Virus record (IMG/VR): IMGVR_UViG_3300007276_000061
Coordinates: 1 to 54,641 of that record
From: a virus
Reading direction: 5' to 3' (one strand)
Length of the DNA: 54,641 bases
The notes under the pieces are model-generated. The model was not told where the DNA came from. It ran no database searches and worked only from the letters and a program-made list of their open reading frames with translations. This document shows, piece after piece, positions 28,745 to 35,705 of the stretch. Made by a program: the position numbers and the translations under genes. The number at the start of each line of letters is the position of its first letter. Position 1 is the stretch's first letter.

Positions 28745-28921
28745 TTATTTCCTTTTATTAAACGTCCATCCGCGTTTACGTAAGTTATGAACTTGAGAAT
28801 AGATGGATTGTTCGGTACGACCTGGCAACTTCAAGAGGAGCGCATCTATTGTTATGGCACCATAATATTTCTTGAGCGTATAGCGCTCCTCTTGAGTCCA
28901 TGGCTTCAATTTGTATACCAT
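28745..28921 (-). CDS. Small Myb/SANT-like HTH protein, 58 aa (leaderless)
   Basis: 'WTQEERYTLKKYY...LLLKLPGRTEQSIYSQVHNLRKRG' fits a SANT/Myb-type HTH, also seen at the N-termini of the + strand homing endonucleases. The ATG is 6 nt after the -10 box. Likely regulator at the head of the bS21 operon. Confidence 0.65.
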   Translation of the reverse strand: MVYKLKPWTQEERYTLKKYYGAITIDALLLKLPGRTEQSIYSQVHNLRKRGWTFNKRK

Positions 28922-28927
28922 TTAAAC

Positions 28928-28956
28928 AGTATAGATTAGTTCAGGACAAATGTCAA
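28928..28956 (-). promoter_or_regulatory. Consensus promoter of the bS21 operon
   Basis: TTGACA, 17 bp, TATACT, with gttc upstream. Confidence 0.9.
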
Positions 28957-28959
28957 GAA

Positions 28960-29055
28960 CTAAATCACATGAAGCTGTGGTAGATTGCTCCGAAGCCCCA
29001 GAAGACTAGAGAGACACCAGATCATCAATCCTGCGGCAGTAAAATCATTATCCAT
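28960..29055 (-). CDS. Tiny hypothetical membrane peptide, 31 aa
   Basis: Short hydrophobic stretch (GLMIWCLSSLLGL). Start overlaps the upstream gene's stop. Confidence 0.4.
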   Translation of the reverse strand: MDNDFTAAGLMIWCLSSLLGLRSNLPQLHVI

Positions 29056-29335
29056 ACGCCATTTCGTGCTGTCCGCACGCCTTATGATTTAAAAGAAAAA
29101 TGTTTTCAGTCATACAGTGTACTTCATCAGTACCCATATCTTTGTACCACATTAGTACTAGTTCGTCGACGTTACCTTCGTCATCCTCGATCTCTTGTAG
29201 TTCCATGTCAATGACACGAACTAACCTTTGATTTTTTAAACTCATCCAAGTGAGATCATAGATATCAATATGCACGTTATCTCCCCATGCGATCTGGATT
29301 ATCTTTCCAGCTTTGAAGAATAGCAGTTTCTTCAA
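29048..29335 (-). CDS. Hypothetical acidic protein, 95 aa
   Basis: Beta-rich, acidic middle. TTG start at 29335 without a clear ribosome site, so the exact start is uncertain. Confidence 0.55.
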   Translation of the reverse strand: MKKLLFFKAGKIIQIAWGDNVHIDIYDLTWMSLKNQRLVRVIDMELQEIEDDEGNVDELVLMWYKDMGTDEVHCMTENIFLLNHKACGQHEMAYG

Positions 29336-29338
29336 TAA

Positions 29339-29575
29339 TTAATCGTAGAATTTCTTACTAGAAATATACATCCAAACAACAATTGCAGTAATAATATTAA
29401 GAAACGGGAATATTCCGAATCCTGCACACATTATAAGAGCAAATGTGGGAACTTTCCAGTTAGGCATATATAATCCTCTATATTCAGAAGACATATAAAA
29501 TGCAGTAAAAATTCCTGCATAAGTAATTAATACTGGTATAATATAGAAAATCCAGAGTGCAATTCTATCTGTCAT
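29339..29575 (-). CDS. Small membrane protein, 78 aa
   Basis: Two transmembrane segments (residues ~7-27 and ~45-70). Overlaps the next upstream gene by 4 nt. Confidence 0.6.
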   Translation of the reverse strand: MTDRIALWIFYIIPVLITYAGIFTAFYMSSEYRGLYMPNWKVPTFALIMCAGFGIFPFLNIITAIVVWMYISSKKFYD

Positions 29576-29907
29576 GTTACTGTATTATCACGATCTAACC
29601 GTTCGATTTCGGCGACGATCAGAGCGCCAGCCCGAACGAGATCAGAACGTCGATCCTTAGGTTTCCACCACGATCGATCCCATGGCCATGAATGGCTGAT
29701 GGCTACGCTCGATACACTGTCGAAAAAATCTTCATCCGTATGGTGTCCGCCTGCGTTGAGAGCATAGCAGGCTGCCGCTCGCGCCATTTGATAGTCGTCG
29801 TGTTCGTCGTCATGTCCACTAGACCAACCTTCTACTTCAATTTGTCGTTGACGCTCAATAGCTATTGCATTCAGCGCAGAATTACGTATTTCATTTATAT
29901 TTGTCAT
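29572..29907 (-). CDS. Conserved phage protein, 111 aa
   Basis: Matches a widespread phage family with 'ERQRQIEVEGW....DDEH', 'ARAAACYA' and 'WPWDRSWWKPKDRRSDLVRAGALI.AEIERLDR'. No function established. May be MazG-associated, which is a guess. Confidence 0.7.
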   Translation of the reverse strand: MTNINEIRNSALNAIAIERQRQIEVEGWSSGHDDEHDDYQMARAAACYALNAGGHHTDEDFFDSVSSVAISHSWPWDRSWWKPKDRRSDLVRAGALIVAEIERLDRDNTVT

Positions 29908-30581
29908 GTTATATCCACAATTGTAAAGTAACCACCATCATCAAAGCAAGCACCAGTATCAATCCAGCTTTGATTACCACTAGTGAAAGGCTTATTCATC
30001 ACGTTATGCCCGTAATACACATGGTCAATACCTGGAACGATATTAGGATCGCCCTGCATATCGTTGATCATAGCTTTCTTCAAATGAGAACGCCCCCAAA
30101 TCATTTCTGTTTGATAGAAATCAACGAAGGTTGCTGCCATATCCCAATGATGGCCAACAAAGCAAGAATGGATAACTCCAATTCTCTTACCAGAAGGCAC
30201 ATGCACTTCTAGGATAATAGGTAGCGTACTCAGCTTGGCCGAAATATCATAGTGTAATTGAGAATTTCCACTATAATATAACTTCCAGAACCATTTACCA
30301 CCATGCTTCTTATGAGTCTTACGATCTTGTCTAGTTGCTGCCCATTCATCATGGTTTCCAAGAACCGCATGAAACCATGGCTTATTTAACCACTTAAGAA
30401 CTTGCTCGCTTTCGGGACCACGATCAATTAGATCACCTGTTGACACCAGATGGTCTTGGGTAGGGTCAAACCCTAGTTTATCTAGTTCAGCTTGAAGCTT
30501 AGAAAAGCAACCATGGATATCACCAACAACGTAAACTTTACGTGCCTGCGTTAGGTCTAAAATTTTGAACTTGTCGGCCAT
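29904..30581 (-). CDS. PPP-family Ser/Thr protein phosphatase
   Basis: About 225 residues of the lambda-PP/PrpE type. All signature blocks are visible: GDIHGCFSKL (~18), GDLIDRGPES (~48), GNHDEWA (~78), and later conserved His (IHSCFVGHHW). Metal-dependent phosphatase that could act on host phosphoproteins or nucleotides. ATG 30581 is chosen because the first block needs only a short lead. Confidence 0.9.
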   Translation of the reverse strand: MADKFKILDLTQARKVYVVGDIHGCFSKLQAELDKLGFDPTQDHLVSTGDLIDRGPESEQVLKWLNKPWFHAVLGNHDEWAATRQDRKTHKKHGGKWFWKLYYSGNSQLHYDISAKLSTLPIILEVHVPSGKRIGVIHSCFVGHHWDMAATFVDFYQTEMIWGRSHLKKAMINDMQGDPNIVPGIDHVYYGHNVMNKPFTSGNQSWIDTGACFDDGGYFTIVDIT

Positions 30582-30807
30582 TAAGCAATTCCCATTTATC
30601 TTCTTCAAATTTAACCCAGACTTCCGCAGAGTTTACTTGTTTCTTTTTCTCACGCAAACTCATAATAGTCATAGGATCTTGTTCAAACTTAAACAGTGTT
30701 CGTAGAATGCCTAGGAAGTTGAAATATTGCTCAGAGCCAAAATAACGTACATCAGGCGAATAAGAGTTTCGCGAGATATGTTTCTGCATTTCTGTGTTGG
30801 TTTTCAT
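30538..30807 (-). CDS. Hypothetical protein, 89 aa
   Basis: No recognised family. The 3' end overlaps the phosphatase start by 44 nt. First gene after the 30832 promoter. Confidence 0.55.
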   Translation of the reverse strand: MKTNTEMQKHISRNSYSPDVRYFGSEQYFNFLGILRTLFKFEQDPMTIMSLREKKKQVNSAEVWVKFEEDKWELLNGRQVQNFRPNAGT

Positions 30808-30831
30808 TCTCTACCTCTTTAACTTGTATTT

Positions 30832-30860
30832 ATATTAGCAAAATTCAGGACTAAAGTCAA
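30832..30860 (-). promoter_or_regulatory. Sigma70-type promoter
   Basis: TTGACT, 17 bp, TAATAT. Drives the phosphatase operon. Confidence 0.82.
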
Positions 30861-30922
30861 GAAACATTTTTAAGGAAGCGCGTAATTTTAGGAAAATTTA
30901 AGGCGAGATCGGCGCGAACATC

Positions 30923-30950
30923 AAAAAAGGGAGCGTTTTACGGCTCCCTT
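30923..30950 (-). terminator. Intrinsic terminator
   Basis: GGGAGC / GCTCCC hairpin followed by TTTTTT, below the HD-hydrolase gene. A second hairpin (CCCACTTCGTGGG) lies just before it. Confidence 0.92.
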
Positions 30951-31008
30951 CTTTTCCCACGAAGTGGGATGTCGGCTGTTTATACATTTACACCTGCACC
31001 CGTGACCG

Positions 31009-31467
31009 TTAAACCCAGCCACGTTCTCTACGGTGAGCCTCTAGCTCTGCGTAGAAAACCATATACTTAGCCATACGCTTCGTATCTTTCTCTGTGACGC
31101 CCTTTAGACGTCTAAAGTCACCGTTATGCTTCAAGTCTGCCATTTTTACAATGCAAGCAGCAGGATCTTCCTTAATAGCCTTTTTATAGGCCTCATAGGA
31201 CTGACCGGGCATCTTAGTGAGAGCCATTACTGCACGAATAACTTTATCCGTAGCACCAGCTTCAATAAGCTCGTCCCAAGTTACGTTACAATCTTCAATA
31301 ACGTCATGAAGAACAGCAGTAGCTAGAACTTCTTCGTCTTCGGACTCGCACAAACCCATTACTGCTAGAGGATGCAGAATATAGGGGCGACCACCTTTAT
31401 CAAATTGTCCAGCGTGAGCGTTCGTAGCAAGAACGATCATTTTTCCAAGCATTTCACCGCGTTTCAT
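31009..31467 (-). CDS. HD-domain (p)ppGpp hydrolase-like protein (SpoT/MESH1 type)
   Basis: 152 residues. Motifs of the SpoT/MESH1 hydrolase domain: 'AHAGQFDKGGRPYILHPLAV' (~20-38), the HD pair with ED in 'AVLHDVIEDC' (~53-62) and 'VKMADLKHNGDFRRL' (~107-121). Small stand-alone SpoT-like hydrolases degrade (p)ppGpp; a phage copy could blunt the stringent response or toxic alarmones. ATG 31467 with gaggga is preferred over the GTG upstream. Confidence 0.85.
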   Translation of the reverse strand: MKRGEMLGKMIVLATNAHAGQFDKGGRPYILHPLAVMGLCESEDEEVLATAVLHDVIEDCNVTWDELIEAGATDKVIRAVMALTKMPGQSYEAYKKAIKEDPAACIVKMADLKHNGDFRRLKGVTEKDTKRMAKYMVFYAELEAHRRERGWV

Positions 31468-31490
31468 ATCTTCCCTCACTTTCTATATTT

Positions 31491-31519
31491 ATCTTAAGGG
31501 ATAACGGGCTAAAAGTCAA
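31491..31519 (-). promoter_or_regulatory. Sigma70-type promoter
   Basis: TTGACT, 17 bp, TAAGAT, 24 nt upstream of the HD-hydrolase gene. Confidence 0.78.
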
Positions 31520-31698
31520 GAATGTTTTTCAACATCATTGTCATAATCTTCTGCGTAAACGCGTACTTGAGCGACAAAATATTCAGGACCCTTAATATTG
31601 CCTAGAAGAACGTCATAGACGTCCTCTGCACAATCAGGATCACCCATTTGTTCAGCTATCCATAGCGCTTTCGCGTAGCGATGTGTCGTCAGTCTCAT
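31516..31698 (-). CDS. Hypothetical protein, 60 aa
   Basis: Helical, acidic. Overlaps the HTH paralogue upstream by 47 nt. Confidence 0.5.
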   Translation of the reverse strand: MRLTTHRYAKALWIAEQMGDPDCAEDVYDVLLGNIKGPEYFVAQVRVYAEDYDNDVEKHS

Positions 31699-31999
31699 AA
31701 ATTTCTCTCAATGCTGTGTGTAGAGCTTTTAGATCCAATTTGCCAGTTTTAGCTAGCGTTGGAATCTCTTTGCCAATCCATCGACCAATATCTTCCACCA
31801 AGTCTTCTTTTTTGACAATGGCGTCTCCAGTTTTTGTTGTTCTAACCGGAGTGATGTAGACTCCTTCGCCCGCAAGCTTTGCAATAACAGAGCGTGTCGA
31901 TTTCCCAATACGCGCGGAGATTTTGTCGACCGTTTCTCGACTGGGTGATGCGGTGTATTCATCGACAATCTCCTGCGTTAATTCATCAGAATAACTCAT
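31652..31999 (-). CDS. HTH protein of paralogue family 1, 115 aa
   Basis: N-terminal unit 'VDKISARIGKSTRSVIAKLAGEGVYI' matches the HTH repeats at 3487-4212 and 8239-8607. A basic linker and C-terminal helical domain follow. Confidence 0.65.
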   Translation of the reverse strand: MSYSDELTQEIVDEYTASPSRETVDKISARIGKSTRSVIAKLAGEGVYITPVRTTKTGDAIVKKEDLVEDIGRWIGKEIPTLAKTGKLDLKALHTALREIYETDDTSLRESAMDS

Positions 32000-32000
32000 G

Positions 32001-32396
32001 TTATTCCTCCTTATACCTAATATACAATCCTAGCTGCCTGCCGAAAGCCTCGATCTCCCATGGTGAATCCCAGTATTCGTCATCAGTAGTTTCCTTATAA
32101 GAAACACCTTCCCAAATAACTGTGTCACCAACTGAACTCATTTGTCCAGTTACGTATTGCTTTATATGCACCATTTCATGTGCTAGAATACTAAGAATTG
32201 GTTCTGCGTGATTTCTAGGATCAAGTTGGATGATTCCAACTCTTTCTTCAGCGTCCCAATCACAGGAGCCAATCAAACCTTTACCAACTTTAGTGCGTTC
32301 AATTAAAACGGTAAAATCCTCATTGTCGATACCCAACTTCTTAGCGTAGAAGCAAGCCGCTTTAGCTAATCCTTCGGGTCCGACAATGAGGGCCAT
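32001..32396 (-). CDS. Zinc metallopeptidase-like protein (HExxH)
   Basis: 131 residues. 'ILAHEMVHIKQY' gives the HExxH zinc site (~76-87) and 'SPWEIEAFGRQ' the downstream glutamate (~115). Small SprT- or gluzincin-like phage proteins of this type are common; substrate unknown. Confidence 0.75.
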   Translation of the reverse strand: MALIVGPEGLAKAACFYAKKLGIDNEDFTVLIERTKVGKGLIGSCDWDAEERVGIIQLDPRNHAEPILSILAHEMVHIKQYVTGQMSSVGDTVIWEGVSYKETTDDEYWDSPWEIEAFGRQLGLYIRYKEE

Positions 32397-32414
32397 TTTA
32401 TTACCTTATAGTTT

Positions 32415-32627
32415 CTAGAAAAACGTGAATTTGTCTTCGTTGTTAGGTTCATCCTCTACAACAACAATATCTGCACCATTATTAAGTGCTGTGATAAAGT
32501 CTTGAAGAGTATCATCTTGCTGTCCACGATAAACTAGCAAGTTATAATGAGCCTTTAGAATTTCCGCGATGTAGTCATATTCACTTTCTTCGAAAGCGCA
32601 AATGTTGTCTTCTTCATCATAGTCCAT
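32415..32627 (-). CDS. Hypothetical acidic protein, 70 aa
   Basis: Strongly acidic with a helical middle. No family recognised. Own promoter at 32655? No: that promoter lies upstream and reads into it. Confidence 0.55.
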   Translation of the reverse strand: MDYDEEDNICAFEESEYDYIAEILKAHYNLLVYRGQQDDTLQDFITALNNGADIVVVEDEPNNEDKFTFF

Positions 32628-32654
32628 AAGGGTGTCTCCTACTATTGAATAACT

Positions 32655-32683
32655 ATACTACATGATTTCAGGGGAGAAGTCAA
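32655..32683 (-). promoter_or_regulatory. Sigma70-type promoter
   Basis: TTGACT, 17 bp, TAGTAT, 28 nt upstream of the 70-aa gene. Confidence 0.8.
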
Positions 32684-32691
32684 GTAAATTT

Positions 32692-32958
32692 TTAATCTTT
32701 GGTCTTCTGGACCTCCGAAAATTTATCCAATACCTTACGAAGAAGTTCATAGACGCTTTGATTACGTTCATGGCCTTCGATGCGAAATTGCTCATAAACT
32801 TCAGGAACGCCTAATCGTGGTTCGCCTCTTTGTTCAACAGCAAAAGAATAATCACTAGTATCTGCTAGATTAGAGATATTAGCTCCAGTAATACGACCAA
32901 TTTCAAACTGACGCGTTACATCGCCACCCGGCCAAACTTCAATCTTTACAACTAGCAT
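32692..32958 (-). CDS. Hypothetical protein, 88 aa
   Basis: Beta-strand-rich first half, helical C-terminus; no family recognised. Confidence 0.6.
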   Translation of the reverse strand: MLVVKIEVWPGGDVTRQFEIGRITGANISNLADTSDYSFAVEQRGEPRLGVPEVYEQFRIEGHERNQSVYELLRKVLDKFSEVQKTKD

Positions 32959-32959
32959 T

Positions 32960-33532
32960 TTAGTCCTTTGTATACCAATCTGTGCGTTCAGGGACTCCGC
33001 GAGAAACAGCTTCTTGCAGAGTTAGTGGGAAGTAGTTTGTCTGTTCTACGGAAACGCAAACATAGCGTTTGTCTTCCTTAAAACGATTCTTAGCTTGCAT
33101 AACTTTGTGAGCATGCAGGTGGCCATGAATGTTCAGACCCCAACGACCCAGACTTTCTTCATGGATCGGGATATGAGACAGAATCAGTTTACCACCTTCT
33201 TCTGTTTTCTTCACGACATAGGCACGAATATCATCGAAGTAAGGCAGATAATCTTTCAGAGCAAATATATCATGGTTACCTTTCACTAGAACCATACGAC
33301 CATTCAGTCGACTTAGAACGTGTAGAGCCTTACGATTAATAGCAACATCACCCAGGTGATAAACTCGATCTGAAGGACCAACTACACTATTCCAGTTTTG
33401 GATCATAGCTTCATCCATTTCCTGAGTATCATCCCACGGACGCAGCTTATCTACACCATTAGGGGCCATGAACCGGCAAACACCAGCATGACCAAAGTGT
33501 GTATCACTAATTACCCAACTTTGATTTTTCAT
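32960..33532 (-). CDS. Calcineurin-like metallophosphoesterase
   Basis: About 190 residues with the YfcE/phage-type layout: SDTHFGHAG (~7), HLGDVAI (~58), KGNHD (~85), ILSHIP (~120) and NIHGHLH (~137). Hydrolyses phosphomonoester or diester bonds; substrate unknown. The frame is open to 33550, but ATG 33532 lies closer to the core and after gaagag. Confidence 0.88.
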   Translation of the reverse strand: MKNQSWVISDTHFGHAGVCRFMAPNGVDKLRPWDDTQEMDEAMIQNWNSVVGPSDRVYHLGDVAINRKALHVLSRLNGRMVLVKGNHDIFALKDYLPYFDDIRAYVVKKTEEGGKLILSHIPIHEESLGRWGLNIHGHLHAHKVMQAKNRFKEDKRYVCVSVEQTNYFPLTLQEAVSRGVPERTDWYTKD

Positions 33533-33662
33533 ATCTTTTTGTCTCTTCATAAACAGCTTTTGCTGCGTAATAGCCCATCATAAATGATTTGCTTTTAAAA
33601 TGAGGATCAAATCCATAACCTATTTGAAACGCATTCCAGCCTTCCTCATAGTCACTTTTCAT
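33507..33662 (-). CDS. RMF-like small protein, 51 aa
   Basis: 'GWNAFQIGYGFDPHF...SFMMGYYAAKAVYEE' resembles the tandem Gly-aromatic helices of the RMF-like ORF at 20769. Overlaps the phosphoesterase start and the upstream 40-aa ORF. Confidence 0.5.
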   Translation of the reverse strand: MKSDYEEGWNAFQIGYGFDPHFKSKSFMMGYYAAKAVYEETKRYEKSKLGN

Positions 33663-33774
33663 TTTGATCAATCCAAGTTAGCACATTATTGAGTGCGTGT
33701 TTATAGCCCAACTGATATTCAGTTAGTTCATTACTATCTTCATCACCTATTACAGGGTGAGGCTGAATTGCCAT
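33652..33774 (-). CDS. Hypothetical protein, 40 aa
   Basis: 'LTEYQLGYKHALNNVLTWIDQ' is again RMF-like in spacing. Coupled start and stop with both neighbours. Confidence 0.45.
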   Translation of the reverse strand: MAIQPHPVIGDEDSNELTEYQLGYKHALNNVLTWIDQNEK

Positions 33775-33943
33775 TATGTTTGCTTTCAGCATTGTCTTCA
33801 GTTTCTCTACTTCCATTACCCTCACCCTCCATATACCAACTCGGCATTTCTAACGCCTTTGGGTCCTCCCACCACTTAGGAATCTCTTCCACTGTGATCG
33901 AAGGACCCTCACGTTCTCGCCATTTTTCGTAGAACTTAACCAC
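33743..33943 (-). CDS. Hypothetical protein, 66 aa
   Basis: Trp/Glu-rich. GTG start overlapping the upstream stop. No family recognised. Confidence 0.5.
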   Translation of the reverse strand: MVKFYEKWREREGPSITVEEIPKWWEDPKALEMPSWYMEGEGNGSRETEDNAESKHNGNSASPCNR

Positions 33944-34259
33944 GTGCTTTCACAACGAACTTACAGTAGGCTGGAGAACTATCATTATAGCCACCATATG
34001 TAGCAGCTCTATAGTCGCCGGTAACATCTTTTGTAGTAACCATCTTATCAAACGTTTCTCGCACATATTGTGCTAGAATTTGTTTGACTTGTTCTTCTGT
34101 AAATGTGTAGGTAACTTCTACGTTTACAGTTGGCTTGTCACTATCAAAAGATTCTCTAACAGAACTGGTTTCTCGCATATCTAGGTAGCTACGTCCCGAG
34201 CCAAAACGATCAGATTGAGTTTCGTAGCTACCACCATTAGGATGATCATTAGCGGGCAA
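33936..34259 (-). CDS. Hypothetical protein, 107 aa
   Basis: Disordered N-terminus, helical 'TEEQVKQILAQYVRETF' centre. TTG start with ggagg 6 nt upstream, overlapping the upstream HTH gene. Confidence 0.6.
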   Translation of the reverse strand: MPANDHPNGGSYETQSDRFGSGRSYLDMRETSSVRESFDSDKPTVNVEVTYTFTEEQVKQILAQYVRETFDKMVTTKDVTGDYRAATYGGYNDSSPAYCKFVVKARG

Positions 34260-34572
34260 TTGCAGCCTCCAGCAGCTTAAGGTCAGGCACAGTCATCTTG
34301 CTCAGAGACGGGATAGGAGTTTCAAGACGCTCATATAGCCGAGCCACAATGTCATCCTTCGAATCGCCCTTGGCCTTACCAGTAGCCTTTTCACGAGGGT
34401 CTTTAGCTTGATAAGGCACATCCAGTGCGCGAGCCTTAGCTACAACGCTACGCGAGGTAATACCCGGCGAAACATCCTTATACTTCTCAGCAAATGCTAC
34501 AGCTAGACCGTGGTTCAAAACTTCGATAGACCGCAGTTCGGATAGCATAGTTTCAGTGTATTTAACAGCCAT
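34249..34572 (-). CDS. HTH protein of paralogue family 1, 107 aa
   Basis: 'YKDVSPGITSRSVVAKARALDVPY' matches the family's HTH repeat, with a basic linker and a C-terminal helical domain. Own promoter at 34623. Confidence 0.65.
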   Translation of the reverse strand: MAVKYTETMLSELRSIEVLNHGLAVAFAEKYKDVSPGITSRSVVAKARALDVPYQAKDPREKATGKAKGDSKDDIVARLYERLETPIPSLSKMTVPDLKLLEAAIAR

Positions 34573-34622
34573 ATTATCTTTTTCTTTCCTAGTTGCGGAC
34601 TATTCCGCTCATTTAATGCCTC

Positions 34623-34651
34623 AATATAAGGCATTTGAGCCTTAAAGTCAA
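34623..34651 (-). promoter_or_regulatory. Sigma70-type promoter
   Basis: TTGACT, 17 bp, TATATT. Overlaps the 3' end of the 55-aa membrane ORF. Confidence 0.8.
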
Positions 34652-34815
34652 GATTTGTTTTTCAGGTAGTTATATTCAATATGCATGATTGCGCTGATAA
34701 CAAATGCGCCAGCAGCAAAAGGAGCACTATCTCCAGTTTTTAGTATAAGATGTAGTGCAGCTAAAATAAGACAAGCCCACCAACCAAGCCAGATACTATT
34801 TTTAAATAAGCCCAC
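34648..34815 (-). CDS. Small membrane protein, 55 aa (GTG start)
   Basis: Two hydrophobic spans (IWLGWWACLILAALHLIL and FAAGAFVISAIM). GTG preceded by aaggag; overlaps the upstream stop. Confidence 0.55.
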   Translation of the reverse strand: MGLFKNSIWLGWWACLILAALHLILKTGDSAPFAAGAFVISAIMHIEYNYLKNKS

Positions 34816-35161
34816 GATACCACTCCTTAGCAGCAGCTTCAGTTCTAAAGGTTGAAGGATAGTCTAGGCCGTACTCTACGATCCAGCAATCCAGTCGAGA
34901 GTTAAACATACCATAACCACGCTCTTCATCATTATACTTGACAGTAATATGAGAAGGGATTTCCTTGAGTTTAACTTGAGCTTCACGAAACTTCTCATTG
35001 CGCTTCGCTTGAGCAACCATTTGTTCCATTCGAACATTAATCGGATGATCTCGGAAGTTCATCCGATTAATCTTAGATGCCACTGGAGTAGGATCAGGCT
35101 CAAGCCCCACAAACATTCGGAAGTCCGGAACAACAGTCATTTCGATTTCGTTAAGCTTCAT
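34802..35161 (-). CDS. Hypothetical protein, 119 aa
   Basis: Mixed alpha/beta, ends 'TEAAAKEWYRGLI' as seen in small phage proteins with a final helix. No function known. Confidence 0.6.
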   Translation of the reverse strand: MKLNEIEMTVVPDFRMFVGLEPDPTPVASKINRMNFRDHPINVRMEQMVAQAKRNEKFREAQVKLKEIPSHITVKYNDEERGYGMFNSRLDCWIVEYGLDYPSTFRTEAAAKEWYRGLI

Positions 35162-35163
35162 AT

Positions 35164-35457
35164 TTAGTTTTCTTCCTCTTCTTCATCTGGCCCACAGTCT
35201 GAGCAAACATCACCGTCTGGATTGTCTTCTTGGACTTCCGCATAATCACCAGCTTCACACCACCAGCCACATTCAGCGCACATAAAGATAATGTTATCTA
35301 GAACATCACAAAACTGCATCCAATTTGCGACTTCATTTAGTCCATTGGCAGCACCTTCAGTTACATCATAAATAACTTTATCAAGAGATTGACAAGTTCC
35401 TTGCAAATCACTGATAATCTCATTAATTTGTTCTTGAGTTAGAGTAATCAGTCCCAT
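35164..35457 (-). CDS. Zinc-binding hypothetical protein, 97 aa
   Basis: Helical N-terminal half; C-terminal CAECGWWCE...CSDCG four-Cys zinc motif and acidic tail. Confidence 0.6.
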   Translation of the reverse strand: MGLITLTQEQINEIISDLQGTCQSLDKVIYDVTEGAANGLNEVANWMQFCDVLDNIIFMCAECGWWCEAGDYAEVQEDNPDGDVCSDCGPDEEEEEN

Positions 35458-35639
35458 TGAGTAACCTCCACTTTGCGAGCTGACGCCGACAGAGTATAAA
35501 CATACACAGCAGAAACGTCAACACTAGAATTCATGTAGTCCAGTGCACGTTGCTTAGCTTCAGCTTCTGAATCTGCAATAAAGGTAGAAAACGTATTAGG
35601 CTTATTGGACTTGAACGACTGTTCGATTACAAAATTCAT
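35448..35639 (-). CDS. Hypothetical protein, 63 aa
   Basis: Small alpha/beta protein; no family recognised. First gene after the NAD module's intergenic region, without an obvious own promoter. Confidence 0.55.
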   Translation of the reverse strand: MNFVIEQSFKSNKPNTFSTFIADSEAEAKQRALDYMNSSVDVSAVYVYTLSASARKVEVTQWD

Positions 35640-35669
35640 TGAATGTTCCTCTCTCTCATTTGATTATTC

Positions 35670-35698
35670 ATAATACACTGAGAGAGGAACAAAGTCAA
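35670..35698 (-). promoter_or_regulatory. Sigma70-type promoter
   Basis: TTGACT, 17 bp, TATTAT. Lies between the NAMPT-like gene and the 63-aa gene and reads into the latter. Confidence 0.82.
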
Positions 35699-35705
35699 GT
35701 CTTAA

